From UBA1731 sp964567665 (GTDB lineage: Bacteria; Verrucomicrobiota; Kiritimatiellia; RFP12; UBA1067), in contig CAZMNN010000007.1 in NCBI GenBank assembly GCA_964567665.1, positions 21,083 to 85,082 on the forward strand: a stretch of 64,000 nt of DNA, given 5' to 3'. Every line of letters starts with the position of its first letter. The first letter of the stretch is position 1. The position numbers and the translations under genes are program-made. Shown in pieces: positions 8,861 to 17,552 of the stretch. The notes under the pieces are model-generated. The model made no database searches. It was not told where the DNA came from and saw only the letters and a list, made by a program, of their open reading frames with translations.

Positions 8861-10645
8861 TCAGTCAAAGAGTTTCCGGTGGTTCATGAACTCGCCGATG
8901 CGGTCAAGCCAGGTGTAGCTCCCGGTTCCGGGCGAAGCCTTCCTCTGGAAGCAGTGGTTGCGCGTCGCAAGCGTATGGAGATCGCACTGTATGCCCATGC
9001 GGCGCAGCTGCTCCCAGCACTTGACCGAGTTCATGGCAGCCCATCCATCCGCATCGCCGTGGATGAACAGGATGGGACACGTGTCAGGATCAAATGCGAA
9101 CTCAGGCACGAGGCGCGAGTCGTCCTCGTTGCCGCCCTTCGCGTTCGGTCTGTCCGCACCGTCCGTGAGCGAATAGGCCGGATAGATCGCCACAGCCCAC
9201 TGCACATTGCATGGAAGCCTGTCCACATCGTCAATCTGCCAGTACGACCTGCTGCGCGACGACGTTGCGCCCATGAGCGTGAGATGTCCGCCAGCGGACG
9301 AACCCATGATGCCGATGCGGTTCGGATCAAGCCCCTTCGCGGCGGCTTTCGAGCGAACCAGGCGAATTGCGCGCTGCAGATCCTGCCACGCCGTCGTATG
9401 CTTCGCAAGTCCGCCGAGAGGACGCGGTGTGCGGTATTTCATCGTGACCACCGCCATGCCCTTGGCGTTCAGATAGCGGCGGACGGGCGTCACTTCAAAT
9501 CCGTCCGGATCGTTGCAGCCGTATCCACCGCCTGAATACACAATCTGTATCGCCGTGGTCTTCAAGGTCTTCGGAAGATGCCATTCGATGTACGGTTTGC
9601 ACTGGTTCGTCTGGACGTCAGGCATTCTTCCGGCCGGCCAGAGGTCTTCCCGCTCATGCGAAGCACGTGCGTCATCGTTCGGGAAGCGGGTCATGATATC
9701 AACCTCCGCGCCAAGCTTTCCGTCGAAGTTCATCTGACGGATGAATTCGGCGGCGCGTCCGAACCAGTTGTCGTAGCCGGTCGCCTTCTCGCCCTTTCCG
9801 TCACTGCCGAAGAAGCCATGGTGGCGATCCGCGAAAAGATGCAGCTCTGCGGGAATCTTCATTCTGCGCAGCTGACGGTACACCTTTGTGGACGCGATCG
9901 GAGAATACTCATCAAGTCCGCCATGGAACATGCACATCGGGCTTGTCTTCGCGTCGAACTTGAAGCAGTCGTCCAGCGCCACATCTATCGCTTCGCCGTT
10001 GCGCGTGTTGGGTATGCCGATTCCGTCCGTGAGCGCGTATGCTATCGCGCACGTGATTGCCCAGTTGATGTGGCACGACACCGTTGTGTCTATGGAATCA
10101 ACGGGGGAATATGACGGCGTCATGGAACTCGTCGCGAGCAGCGTGGCGAGGTGCGAACCGGCGGACATCGAAATCGTGCCGATCTTTTCAGGACTGTAGC
10201 CGCGCTTCGCCGCCTGCGAGCGGACGAGGCGCACGGCGCGCTGTCCATCCTCCCATGCCGACTGGTGGATCGGAAGACCGTTCGGACGCGGAGTGCGGTA
10301 TGTGAGCGAGACGCACGTCACGCCGATTTCCGTGAGTTTCCGCCGCCACTGCTCGACAAGTCCGACATCGCAGCAGTTGAAATATCCGCCACCGGAAATG
10401 AGAATCATGCAGATGTCCGACTTCACGTCGGCAGCAGGCGGCTCAAACCAGTCAAGGTACGGACGGCGATAGTCGTCCGCCTTGTAGTCCGGCAGTTTCG
10501 TCTCGGCCGTGGTCGCCGCTATCTGATGCGGCTGGGCATCCGGCATCTTGCCGTCAGGCCAGATGTACTCACGCTCCGTCGCAGCGAACGCCGCACACGA
10601 AACAACCGCAGCAAGCATGGTCACGTTAAACATTTTCATCATCAT
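8861..10645 (-). CDS. secreted double-domain alpha/beta-hydrolase (acetyl-xylan-esterase-like)
   Basis: About 594 residues with two complete copies of an alpha/beta-hydrolase domain related to carbohydrate esterases. Each opens with a W-P-x-G-x-M-P-D-x-Q stretch and has a GGGY oxyanion motif. Copy 1 has nucleophile SMSAGS (about residue 161), acid HGGLDEYS and histidine DRHHGF. Copy 2 has GSSAGGH (about 450), HGDADGW and TRNHCF. Both triads look intact. A signal peptide (MLAAVVSCAAFAA) exports it. The reading frame offers ATGs at 10657 and at 10645, 10642 and 10639; AAAGGGTG just before the latter cluster favours those. The likely role is removal of acyl groups from polysaccharides degraded by neighbouring hydrolases. 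Confidence 0.85.
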   Translation of the reverse strand: MMMKMFNVTMLAAVVSCAAFAATEREYIWPDGKMPDAQPHQIAATTAETKLPDYKADDYRRPYLDWFEPPAADVKSDICMILISGGGYFNCCDVGLVEQWRRKLTEIGVTCVSLTYRTPRPNGLPIHQSAWEDGQRAVRLVRSQAAKRGYSPEKIGTISMSAGSHLATLLATSSMTPSYSPVDSIDTTVSCHINWAITCAIAYALTDGIGIPNTRNGEAIDVALDDCFKFDAKTSPMCMFHGGLDEYSPIASTKVYRQLRRMKIPAELHLFADRHHGFFGSDGKGEKATGYDNWFGRAAEFIRQMNFDGKLGAEVDIMTRFPNDDARASHEREDLWPAGRMPDVQTNQCKPYIEWHLPKTLKTTAIQIVYSGGGYGCNDPDGFEVTPVRRYLNAKGMAVVTMKYRTPRPLGGLAKHTTAWQDLQRAIRLVRSKAAAKGLDPNRIGIMGSSAGGHLTLMGATSSRSRSYWQIDDVDRLPCNVQWAVAIYPAYSLTDGADRPNAKGGNEDDSRLVPEFAFDPDTCPILFIHGDADGWAAMNSVKCWEQLRRMGIQCDLHTLATRNHCFQRKASPGTGSYTWLDRIGEFMNHRKLFD

Positions 10646-10666
10646 GCACCCTTTCATTTAGTAAAT

Positions 10667-10695
10667 GATATCAGCAGGACAAGGTCATGCGTCAA
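10667..10695 (-). promoter_or_regulatory. possible promoter of the double esterase gene
   Basis: On the minus strand TTGACG (10690-10695), overlapping the trpB2 stop codon, stands 17 bp from GATATC (10667-10672), or 19 bp from TATCAT (10665-10670). Which -10 is used cannot be told. Confidence 0.5.
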
Positions 10696-12068
10696 GCGCA
10701 ATCGACGCGAGGAAGCTTCGCGAAACTGGATTCAAGTTCGGCATCCGTCGGAACGTAGTCGCCCATCTCGTGGTCATTGAACTTCCTGTACGCGAAGAGG
10801 TCAAAGTAGCCAGTGCCGGTGAGACCGAAAAGAATCGTCTCCTCACGCCCCTCCCTCTTGCACCTCAAAGCTTCATCTATCGCGGCACGGATGGCGTGGC
10901 TCGATTCAGGCGCCGGCAGGATGCCTTCGACACGGGCGAACTGCTCCGCCGCCTCGAACACGGAGGTCTGCTCTACGGCGCGTGCCTCCATCAGCCCTTG
11001 ATCGTACAGTTCGCTCAGCACGGAACTCATGCCGTGGTAGCGGAGACCGCCGGCGTGGCTGGCGGACGGAATGAAGTCGTGTCCAAGCGTGTACATCTTC
11101 TGGAGCGGACACACCCTGCCCGTATCGCAGTAGTCGTATGCGTACCGGCCACGCGTCAACGACGGGCAGCTCGCCGGCTCCACGGCGATGAAGCGGTAGT
11201 CCGCCTCGCCGCGCAGCTTGCGTCCCATGAACGGGGAGATCAGCCCGCCGAGATTCGATCCGCCGCCGGCGCATCCGATGATTACGTCCGGTTTGACGCC
11301 GAGCTTATCCATCGCGGTCTGAGCCTCAAGTCCGATGATTGACTGGTGCAGCAGCACCTGCGACAGGACGCTGCCAAGGACGTAGCGGTAGCCTTCCTGC
11401 GAAGTGGCCGCCTCAACAGCCTCCGAGATGGCACAGCCGAGCGATCCTGTCGTTCCCGGATGCGCGGCATTTATGGCGCGGCCGACAGCGGTCTCCATCG
11501 ACGGTGACGGAGTGACGGATGCGCCGTATGTGCGCATGACCTCGCGACGGAACGGCTTCTGCTCGTAGGAGCATTTCACCATGTATACGCGGCAGTCGAG
11601 CCCGAAGAACGCACACGCCATCGACAGGGCCGTTCCCCACTGCCCTGCCCCCGTCTCGGTCGTCACGCCCTTGAGCCCCTGAGCCTTCGCGTAGTAGGCC
11701 TGCGCAACGGCACTGTTGAGCTTGTGCGAGCCGGACGTGTTGTTGCCCTCGAACTTGTAGTAGATCTTCGCCGGTGTGCCAAGCGCCCGCTCAAGGAAAT
11801 ATGCGCGGACAAGCGGAGACGGACGGAACATCCGGTAGAAGTCAAGCACCTCCTTCGGAATGGGCGTCCAGGGATTGTCGTCGTCAAGCTCCTGCTTCAC
11901 CAACTCCCCGCAGAACACGCGCTCCAGCTCCTCCGGCGTCACCGGACGCATGGTCTCCGGATTCAGCAGCGGGGCGGGCTTGGTCTTCATGTCCGCCCGC
12001 ACGTTGTACCACGCGGTTGGCACCTCTGCCTCTGTAAGATATGTCTTGTACGGAATCTCTGCGCTCAT
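10692..12068 (-). CDS. trpB: tryptophan synthase beta chain, TrpB2 type
   Basis: A PLP enzyme that condenses indole with serine to give tryptophan. At 458 residues with the N-terminal segment TKPAPLLNPETMRPVTPEEL it is the longer TrpB2 subtype, which often works without TrpA. NNTSGSHKLNSA holds the PLP lysine (K116), and CAGGGSNLGGL binds the PLP phosphate. The ATG at 12068 is chosen over an upstream start at 12125 because GGAAGAG directly precedes it and the extra residues lie over the promoter. No trpA or other trp gene is present; neighbours are secreted carbohydrate genes. It may salvage indole or serve an unknown serine-using reaction. Confidence 0.92.
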   Translation of the reverse strand: MSAEIPYKTYLTEAEVPTAWYNVRADMKTKPAPLLNPETMRPVTPEELERVFCGELVKQELDDDNPWTPIPKEVLDFYRMFRPSPLVRAYFLERALGTPAKIYYKFEGNNTSGSHKLNSAVAQAYYAKAQGLKGVTTETGAGQWGTALSMACAFFGLDCRVYMVKCSYEQKPFRREVMRTYGASVTPSPSMETAVGRAINAAHPGTTGSLGCAISEAVEAATSQEGYRYVLGSVLSQVLLHQSIIGLEAQTAMDKLGVKPDVIIGCAGGGSNLGGLISPFMGRKLRGEADYRFIAVEPASCPSLTRGRYAYDYCDTGRVCPLQKMYTLGHDFIPSASHAGGLRYHGMSSVLSELYDQGLMEARAVEQTSVFEAAEQFARVEGILPAPESSHAIRAAIDEALRCKREGREETILFGLTGTGYFDLFAYRKFNDHEMGDYVPTDAELESSFAKLPRVDCA

Positions 12069-12096
12069 CTCTTCCTGTGTCTCCTTGAATTGCGGA

Positions 12097-12125
12097 ATGA
12101 TACCACAACAGGCCGTTCTGCGCAA
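12097..12125 (-). promoter_or_regulatory. trpB2 promoter
   Basis: On the minus strand TTGCGC (12120-12125) and TATCAT (12097-12102) are 17 bp apart, giving a leader of roughly 20 nt with a purine-rich ribosome-binding region. Confidence 0.7.
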
Positions 12126-12157
12126 AACCGCCGTTTTTACGATGCTCCTGCCGGCAT

Positions 12158-14812
12158 CTATCTGCGGACAAGTTCGTAGAGATACGTTGCCTGTCCTTCG
12201 TCCCGGTCAGTGGCGCAGACGAACGAAAGCCGACCGCCGGAAACGGATGTCGGCACGGTGAACCGACGCGTTCCATCCGTGTCAAGCGCGTAGACAGTGA
12301 TGGCTTCGGGGGCATCGACGGATAGCGCAACCTTCGCTTTTGCGCGTGGCATGAGGTACGGCGGCTTGCCGGTTGCAACCATATGCATACCGTACAGGTC
12401 CGCGAACCTGTCACCGGTGTTGTAAAGGCTGGTGAGATGAGTGAGCAGAATGCGTCCCGATGAACGCAATTCGCGTCCGTCGAGCGAACTTGCCCAGAGC
12501 GCGGTGATTTCATTTCCGGCATCGACCTCAAGGATGCCGCCTTTCATCGTTCCGCTCTCCATGACGACACCGCAGGTCTTGGGCGTATTCACCGAAAACG
12601 CATTCCGCCCGTAGTCTATCGACACACGGCCGTCACCTGTACGTGTGTCTTTTCCGATTCCGAGAGATTTTTCCACGTCAGAGGCGGACGGATTCACATC
12701 CGGATACTTGAATTGCGCGGACACTCCGTCAGGCGGCGTTCCGACCGCCGTGCCAAGCCGGGCGTACCAACCTGCCCAAGACCACTTCGCATCACGAAGG
12801 TTCACGGAGACATGGTCTGATTTGCCGATATCCACGGAAGTTGAATCCATTACAATTGCCGCCGACTTGTCCAACGGCTTCATGTCCCCGCGCAGGAAAA
12901 GGCACATGGCCGCACGCTCAGCGGCCTGCGCAAGCGGATCGCTCGCCCCCTCAAGCCTGTATATGGGAAAGTTTCCGGGATTGAGCGAACGGGTGTGATC
13001 GTGGCTCCACAGATAGCGCCACATTCCGTCCCAGTCCTGCAACGCCGCCGTCGCGCCAAGCACCACGCCGGCCCACGAACGGTAGAGGCTCGGAGCGCAC
13101 CAGTTGAACTCCGTAATGACGTAAGGCTTTCCCCATACCCTTGCCCACATCCAGTCCATCGAGCTCTCGCGCTCGGCAAACACCCTGCGGTTGCCAGTCA
13201 TGAACGGAAGCTTGACTCCGTTCTGCCACTTGGCATTTTCCGGGAAACGCGGATGGTCGTAGTAGAAGTGCCAATCCACGTAGTCGAACAGTTCCGCCCT
13301 CGTCTCCTCCTGGCAAAAGTACGATCCTCCGCCGTTCATGTTCGTAAGCGGGATGTCCGATCCGACTTCGTCCTTGATGAAAGATCTCATTTCGCGGAAG
13401 AACGCATCTTCAAGGGCGCACAGGTTATCCTCGCCTTTCGAGTTTCGCCAGCCGCACGGCCCTTCGTTCACCACCGAAAGCAACATGAGCGTAGGCTCGT
13501 CGGCATATCTGTTCCCGGTATGCGGATTCACATGGCTGAGAAAGCCCTTGATGAGTTTTTTGAGACTTTCGCGGGCCTTTGCATTTGTCAGATAGAGATA
13601 CTTCATCTCGTTTCCGGAAGCCTCGCCCGGCTTGTCGATTCCGAGCAGCCGGTACGGCATCCTGCGTCCGACGTGCATATCCACCGTAAGGTACATCCCG
13701 CGCTCGCGCAGAGCCGCCACAAGATTGTCGATTCCCTCGAAGCGTTCCGGCACCGGCGTGGACGCATCGGGCGAACCGCACGTAAGCCCCATCCATCCGT
13801 TCTCGAAATTGTGGAAGCGCACCGCGTTGTAGCCCATCTTCACAAAACGCCCCACAAGCGTTCGAGCCTCTTCAAGGGTGTTTGTGCAGGCGTGGGAATG
13901 GAGGTTTATTCCGTAGAATTTCTGTCTCACCCCAAGCAGACGCTTGAACTCAAAATGCGCACCCTTCACGCGAAGCCGTCCATGGCTTCCGCATGGGTCA
14001 CGTGGCACGATTCCGGAGAAGTCGAGGGCGGAACCTTCCTTGATGTCCGCCCTGTATGCGAGCGGAACAAACCTGTCGCCGGCTGTTGCAGTCCATGGAG
14101 CGTTCACGTCGCGCAATCCGCCATCCGTGCGCATGGCAAATGCAATGCCGTACACCTTGCCGGCCGCGACTTCCCCGGTTGCCGCAATTATGCGAAGAGT
14201 ACACACTGGGCCTGTGGACGGAAAGAGGATGGAGAATGGCTGGACGGACGCAAAATCGAAAGCGATGAACCTCTTGCCGTCCTGCGATTCGAGTTTCAGC
14301 GTCTTTGCCTTGAAGTTCATCTGCGGATGACCTTTCCCCAAAGCATCGGGAATCTGAACGGCTTTTCCGTCAACGACAATCCTGCCATTGCGGAATGCGT
14401 CGTCGTCAAGGCCTCCCTGCAACGCGAACGTGGCGACGCGCCCATTCTCCGTCGGCGCGAATGAACATTCGACCTTGGCCGATCCGTCAGGACATTCCTT
14501 GGCGCAGATCGATCCGTTTACCGTTCGGGGCAATCCGCTTTTGAGCGAAACGACGAACTCCTGTCGCATCCCGGAGGGGTGCGGAGGCGTAAATCTCGGA
14601 ATGTCCTGCGCCGAAGAACGTCCAACCTGTCGCCATCCGTCAGCATGAACAATCGGTTCGATGAAGAACGATGGAGACGACACGGAAAGGCGCAGGTCGT
14701 GGCGCCTGATGCCAAAATCCGACACCTCTGCCGACATGGCGGAAAAGCCCGCGCATACGGCAAGCAAAATCAAGAAGCCAACATTGTTCCATAAAGCCGA
14801 TGACTTTTTCAC
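12158..14812 (-). CDS. secreted GH5-like (clan A) glycoside hydrolase
   Basis: This 884-residue exported enzyme has a signal peptide (FLILLAVCAGFSAMSA), a beta-rich N-terminal region to about residue 290, a TIM-barrel (about 295-640) and a C-terminal beta domain. YGINLHSH and YNAVRFHNFENGW are the early barrel strands. The clan-A acid/base is E450 in LLSVVNEGP and the nucleophile E568 in YVITEFNW. The start is GTG at 14812 with GGAG 9 nt upstream. It follows the sugar-isomerase-like gene by 32 bp and probably shares its transcript. It should cleave a beta-linked glycan outside the cytoplasm. Specificity is unknown. Confidence 0.85.
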   Translation of the reverse strand: MKKSSALWNNVGFLILLAVCAGFSAMSAEVSDFGIRRHDLRLSVSSPSFFIEPIVHADGWRQVGRSSAQDIPRFTPPHPSGMRQEFVVSLKSGLPRTVNGSICAKECPDGSAKVECSFAPTENGRVATFALQGGLDDDAFRNGRIVVDGKAVQIPDALGKGHPQMNFKAKTLKLESQDGKRFIAFDFASVQPFSILFPSTGPVCTLRIIAATGEVAAGKVYGIAFAMRTDGGLRDVNAPWTATAGDRFVPLAYRADIKEGSALDFSGIVPRDPCGSHGRLRVKGAHFEFKRLLGVRQKFYGINLHSHACTNTLEEARTLVGRFVKMGYNAVRFHNFENGWMGLTCGSPDASTPVPERFEGIDNLVAALRERGMYLTVDMHVGRRMPYRLLGIDKPGEASGNEMKYLYLTNAKARESLKKLIKGFLSHVNPHTGNRYADEPTLMLLSVVNEGPCGWRNSKGEDNLCALEDAFFREMRSFIKDEVGSDIPLTNMNGGGSYFCQEETRAELFDYVDWHFYYDHPRFPENAKWQNGVKLPFMTGNRRVFAERESSMDWMWARVWGKPYVITEFNWCAPSLYRSWAGVVLGATAALQDWDGMWRYLWSHDHTRSLNPGNFPIYRLEGASDPLAQAAERAAMCLFLRGDMKPLDKSAAIVMDSTSVDIGKSDHVSVNLRDAKWSWAGWYARLGTAVGTPPDGVSAQFKYPDVNPSASDVEKSLGIGKDTRTGDGRVSIDYGRNAFSVNTPKTCGVVMESGTMKGGILEVDAGNEITALWASSLDGRELRSSGRILLTHLTSLYNTGDRFADLYGMHMVATGKPPYLMPRAKAKVALSVDAPEAITVYALDTDGTRRFTVPTSVSGGRLSFVCATDRDEGQATYLYELVRR

Positions 14813-14844
14813 AATCGAAACTCCATGTTATCGAGGTTGAGGCA

Positions 14845-15783
14845 TCATGCGAGCACGGACTTGAACGCATCCATCTCCGATTTTACCGACTTTCGGAGGT
14901 CGGACTTGTCGAAATCGTATTCGAAATGCACAATGTACAGCGGATCCACGCCGTTCGCCTCGACAAGCCGCCGCACCTCTTTCCACGGAACGATGCCTTC
15001 ACACGCCGCAACCATGGACTTCCTCATCATCTTGCTGTTCTTCGGCGCAAGCGCATAGTGGAAATCCTTCAGGTCGATGGATGCAATCCATGGGGCGACA
15101 AGGTTGAATCCATGCGTCCACGAAAGGTTCGTCTCGAAAAGCGCGTGCATCGGGTCATATTCCAGCCCGATGCACTTCGGGTCAAGGTCGCGGATGCACT
15201 CATGGACATCCCACACGACACCGCCGAAAAGCGTAGGGCCCCAGCTCGAATGGTTCTGGTATGTCGCCTTCACGCCACACCGTTCGCCAAGTTTCGCAAG
15301 CGAGGCGAACCCTCGCCTGATGCGCTCAAGCGACTGCCTGAACGTCTCTCGCTTGATGTCGTAGAAGTAGTAGCCAGACCTGAACATCTCGACGCCACAG
15401 TCCGCCGCCGTCTTTGCGATTCGCTCCGAAACCGGGTCGTTCCCATCGGTAATCGCGGTGCAGATCGACCGGCATTTCAGTCCGCGTGACTTGGCGATAT
15501 TCACGAGGCGAGGCAGATCAGTCTCCACGCGATCCGGCTCCACATGACCTTTTGGACGCACCGTCCACTGCACACCATCCGCACCGGACGAAGCGAGGAG
15601 GTCGCAGAACGCCTCCGGCGATGCCGTGACCGGCGGCTGGAACATCTTCGAGAATACGTGAAAGCTTGGCTTTAGCGCCAAACTGCCGCCGGATCCGGCG
15701 ACCGGTCGCACATCGCCGTCTTTTGTGGCGCATCCCGAAAGAACCGCCGCAGAAGCCCCCAACAGAAAATCCCTTCGATTCAT
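14845..15783 (-). CDS. exported sugar-phosphate isomerase/epimerase-like TIM barrel
   Basis: About 312 residues of the xylose-isomerase-like TIM-barrel superfamily. It starts MNRRDFLLGASAAVLSGC, a twin-arginine-type signal ending in a lipobox cysteine, so the mature protein is probably a periplasmic lipoprotein. Metal-site segments include NHSSWG, GLEYDPMHA and SIDLKDFHY. The ATG at 15783 was chosen because it begins the Tat motif and GGGGGATG precedes it; a start at 15810 would add nine residues. It lies upstream of the GH5-like gene and downstream of a Gfo/Idh oxidoreductase, the usual company of this family in this bacterial group. Substrate unknown; a keto-sugar is likely. Confidence 0.82.
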   Translation of the reverse strand: MNRRDFLLGASAAVLSGCATKDGDVRPVAGSGGSLALKPSFHVFSKMFQPPVTASPEAFCDLLASSGADGVQWTVRPKGHVEPDRVETDLPRLVNIAKSRGLKCRSICTAITDGNDPVSERIAKTAADCGVEMFRSGYYFYDIKRETFRQSLERIRRGFASLAKLGERCGVKATYQNHSSWGPTLFGGVVWDVHECIRDLDPKCIGLEYDPMHALFETNLSWTHGFNLVAPWIASIDLKDFHYALAPKNSKMMRKSMVAACEGIVPWKEVRRLVEANGVDPLYIVHFEYDFDKSDLRKSVKSEMDAFKSVLA

Positions 15784-15887
15784 GGCATCATCCCCCTTTT
15801 GCCGCCTCACAGTCTCGGGCCGTAGACCTGCTTTTCGTAGAGTTGCGGACGTCTCTCGTCTACATAAAGTCCATGTCGCAAACAGAA

Positions 15888-15918
15888 GGGTGCGGCCCGA
15901 ATTCGACAGACCGCACCC
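15888..15918 (-). terminator. hairpin after the 15936-17369 oxidoreductase gene
   Basis: GGGTGCGG (15888-15895) and CCGCACCC (15911-15918) form a perfect 8-bp stem 18 bases after the stop codon. On the minus strand a T-rich stretch (TTCTGTTTG) follows. A plausible but not ideal intrinsic terminator. Confidence 0.55.
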
Positions 15919-15935
15919 GACTGTTCACGCCCGCA

Positions 15936-17369
15936 TCATCCGAGCCTGTACCCTTCGCGGTAGGAGTAGTGAAGCATTGTGTTCGCCTCGTCGCAGTTCG
16001 TGAAGCGCTCGCGCTCGCCATCCCACTCAAGACGCTTTCCGAGCTTATGGGCGATGTTGGCGAGATGCGCAAAGCACGTCGAGCGGTGTCCCTCTTCAAG
16101 CGAACACAGCACGTTGGGGTTGCGGTCAAGGCAGCGGTCAATGAAGTCGTTGATCACGTTGCTCGTGCAGCTTGCCGCCGAACCGTCGTCAAGGAGCGCC
16201 TCCTTGTGTTCATACCGCACAGGCTTGAACTTGTTGACGGGATCGTTCGCAAATTCGCGGTAGCCGACGGGTTTGATCTCCCAGGCACTCTGCGAAGCGA
16301 GTATCTGCGCATCGCCGGAGGAAAGCTCAAGCTCTCCCTTGACCGAACCGGACTGCACGGGGCGGGCGAACGTACCTTCGAAGATGTTGAACTCAAGCAT
16401 CTTGCCGCTTGAGAACTCGAAGACGGATGTCATCGTGTCAGGAATCTCCGAATCGGAGTCCGGAGTGCAGTACTTGCCGCCGACGGCAGTGATGGCGCAC
16501 GGAGCGGACTCTCCCATCATCCAGCGCATCGCGTCGAGATAGTGAACGCCCCAGTTGCCCATCTGGGACGAGAAGTCCGTGTGCCAGCGGAAGAAATATG
16601 GTGCTGTAGTGTACTTGTACGGACGGTATGCGCGGGGACCGAGCCAGGCATCCCAGTCAAAGCCCTTCGGCGGCTCACTCGCCGGACACTTCCCGATTCC
16701 GTTCGGGAAGATGTTGCTCACACGCGCCGCACGGCCGAGCCGCACCGTTCCGTACTTTCCGGAATCAAGCTCCTTCTTGAGCTTCTGGTACGGAACGCAG
16801 CCGCGACGGTTTAGGCCGACGGCGACGACCTGATCGGAGGATTTCTGGGCGTTGACCATCGCACGGCCTTCGGCCACGGTTGCGGTCAGCGGCTTTTCGC
16901 AGTAGACGTCCTTGCCGGCCTTGACTGCATCGATCGTCATGATGGCGTGCCAATGGTCAGGCGTCGCAATGCACACCGCATCAACGTTCTTGTCCGCAAG
17001 AAGAGCCTTGTAGTCCTTGTAGAGCTTGCACGTGCCATCCTTCACCCGCTGGGCTATGACAGCCTCCTGATTCTTGAGCGATCCATCCTTCTTGTGGAAG
17101 CTCGGAACACGCCCTCTGAGTCCCCATTCGAAGAACTTCGGATCAAACGCCGATTCGTCGCGCTTGAGATAAGGCTCGTAGATGTCGCACAGAGCCGTAA
17201 CCTCGACCTTGGGATTCATCATGAATATGTGCAGCAGCTGGGTTCCCCGGTTGCCCACGCCGATAAAGCCCATGCGCACCTTCTCCTTTGAGCCGGACAT
17301 GACTATGTTCGGCATGGCGGCGACTGCGGCGGCAAACGCACCGGTATTTATGAACTCACGTCTCTTCAT
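15936..17369 (-). CDS. Tat-exported Gfo/Idh/MocA oxidoreductase
   Basis: An NAD(P)-dependent sugar oxidoreductase of about 477 residues. MKRREFINTGAFAAAVAA is a Tat-like export signal. The Rossmann fold begins MGFIGVGNRG, and VYCEKPLTAT is the EKP motif whose lysine acts in catalysis; DHWHAIMTIDA is also typical of the family. The ATG at 17369 is preferred over one at 17483, since the promoter lies between them and AAGGTG precedes it. The C-terminal domain contains the conserved HYLDAMRWMMGE. It neighbours a sugar isomerase-like gene and a glycoside hydrolase, suggesting a shared pathway for an unusual sugar. How a periplasmic enzyme obtains its nicotinamide cofactor is an open question; tightly bound cofactor is a known solution in this family. 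Confidence 0.87.
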   Translation of the reverse strand: MKRREFINTGAFAAAVAAMPNIVMSGSKEKVRMGFIGVGNRGTQLLHIFMMNPKVEVTALCDIYEPYLKRDESAFDPKFFEWGLRGRVPSFHKKDGSLKNQEAVIAQRVKDGTCKLYKDYKALLADKNVDAVCIATPDHWHAIMTIDAVKAGKDVYCEKPLTATVAEGRAMVNAQKSSDQVVAVGLNRRGCVPYQKLKKELDSGKYGTVRLGRAARVSNIFPNGIGKCPASEPPKGFDWDAWLGPRAYRPYKYTTAPYFFRWHTDFSSQMGNWGVHYLDAMRWMMGESAPCAITAVGGKYCTPDSDSEIPDTMTSVFEFSSGKMLEFNIFEGTFARPVQSGSVKGELELSSGDAQILASQSAWEIKPVGYREFANDPVNKFKPVRYEHKEALLDDGSAASCTSNVINDFIDRCLDRNPNVLCSLEEGHRSTCFAHLANIAHKLGKRLEWDGERERFTNCDEANTMLHYSYREGYRLG

Positions 17370-17445
17370 CGTATTACACCTTTTATTTATGTGGAAATCA
17401 CACAGCGACGACCATTCCGCCGCCATTGAACAACTGATGAACTGC

Positions 17446-17474
17446 AAGATATCATAAACGTGGCTGAAAAGCAA
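17446..17474 (-). promoter_or_regulatory. promoter of the 15936-17369 oxidoreductase gene
   Basis: On the minus strand TTGCTT (17469-17474) and TATCTT (17446-17451) are 17 bp apart, giving a leader of about 70 nt. Confidence 0.65.
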
Positions 17475-17552
17475 CGGATTCACCTATAATGGCAATATCC
17501 GATGGGGTGGCAAAGTGGCATGGCATACCGGATCAGCTCAAACCACCGGCTA

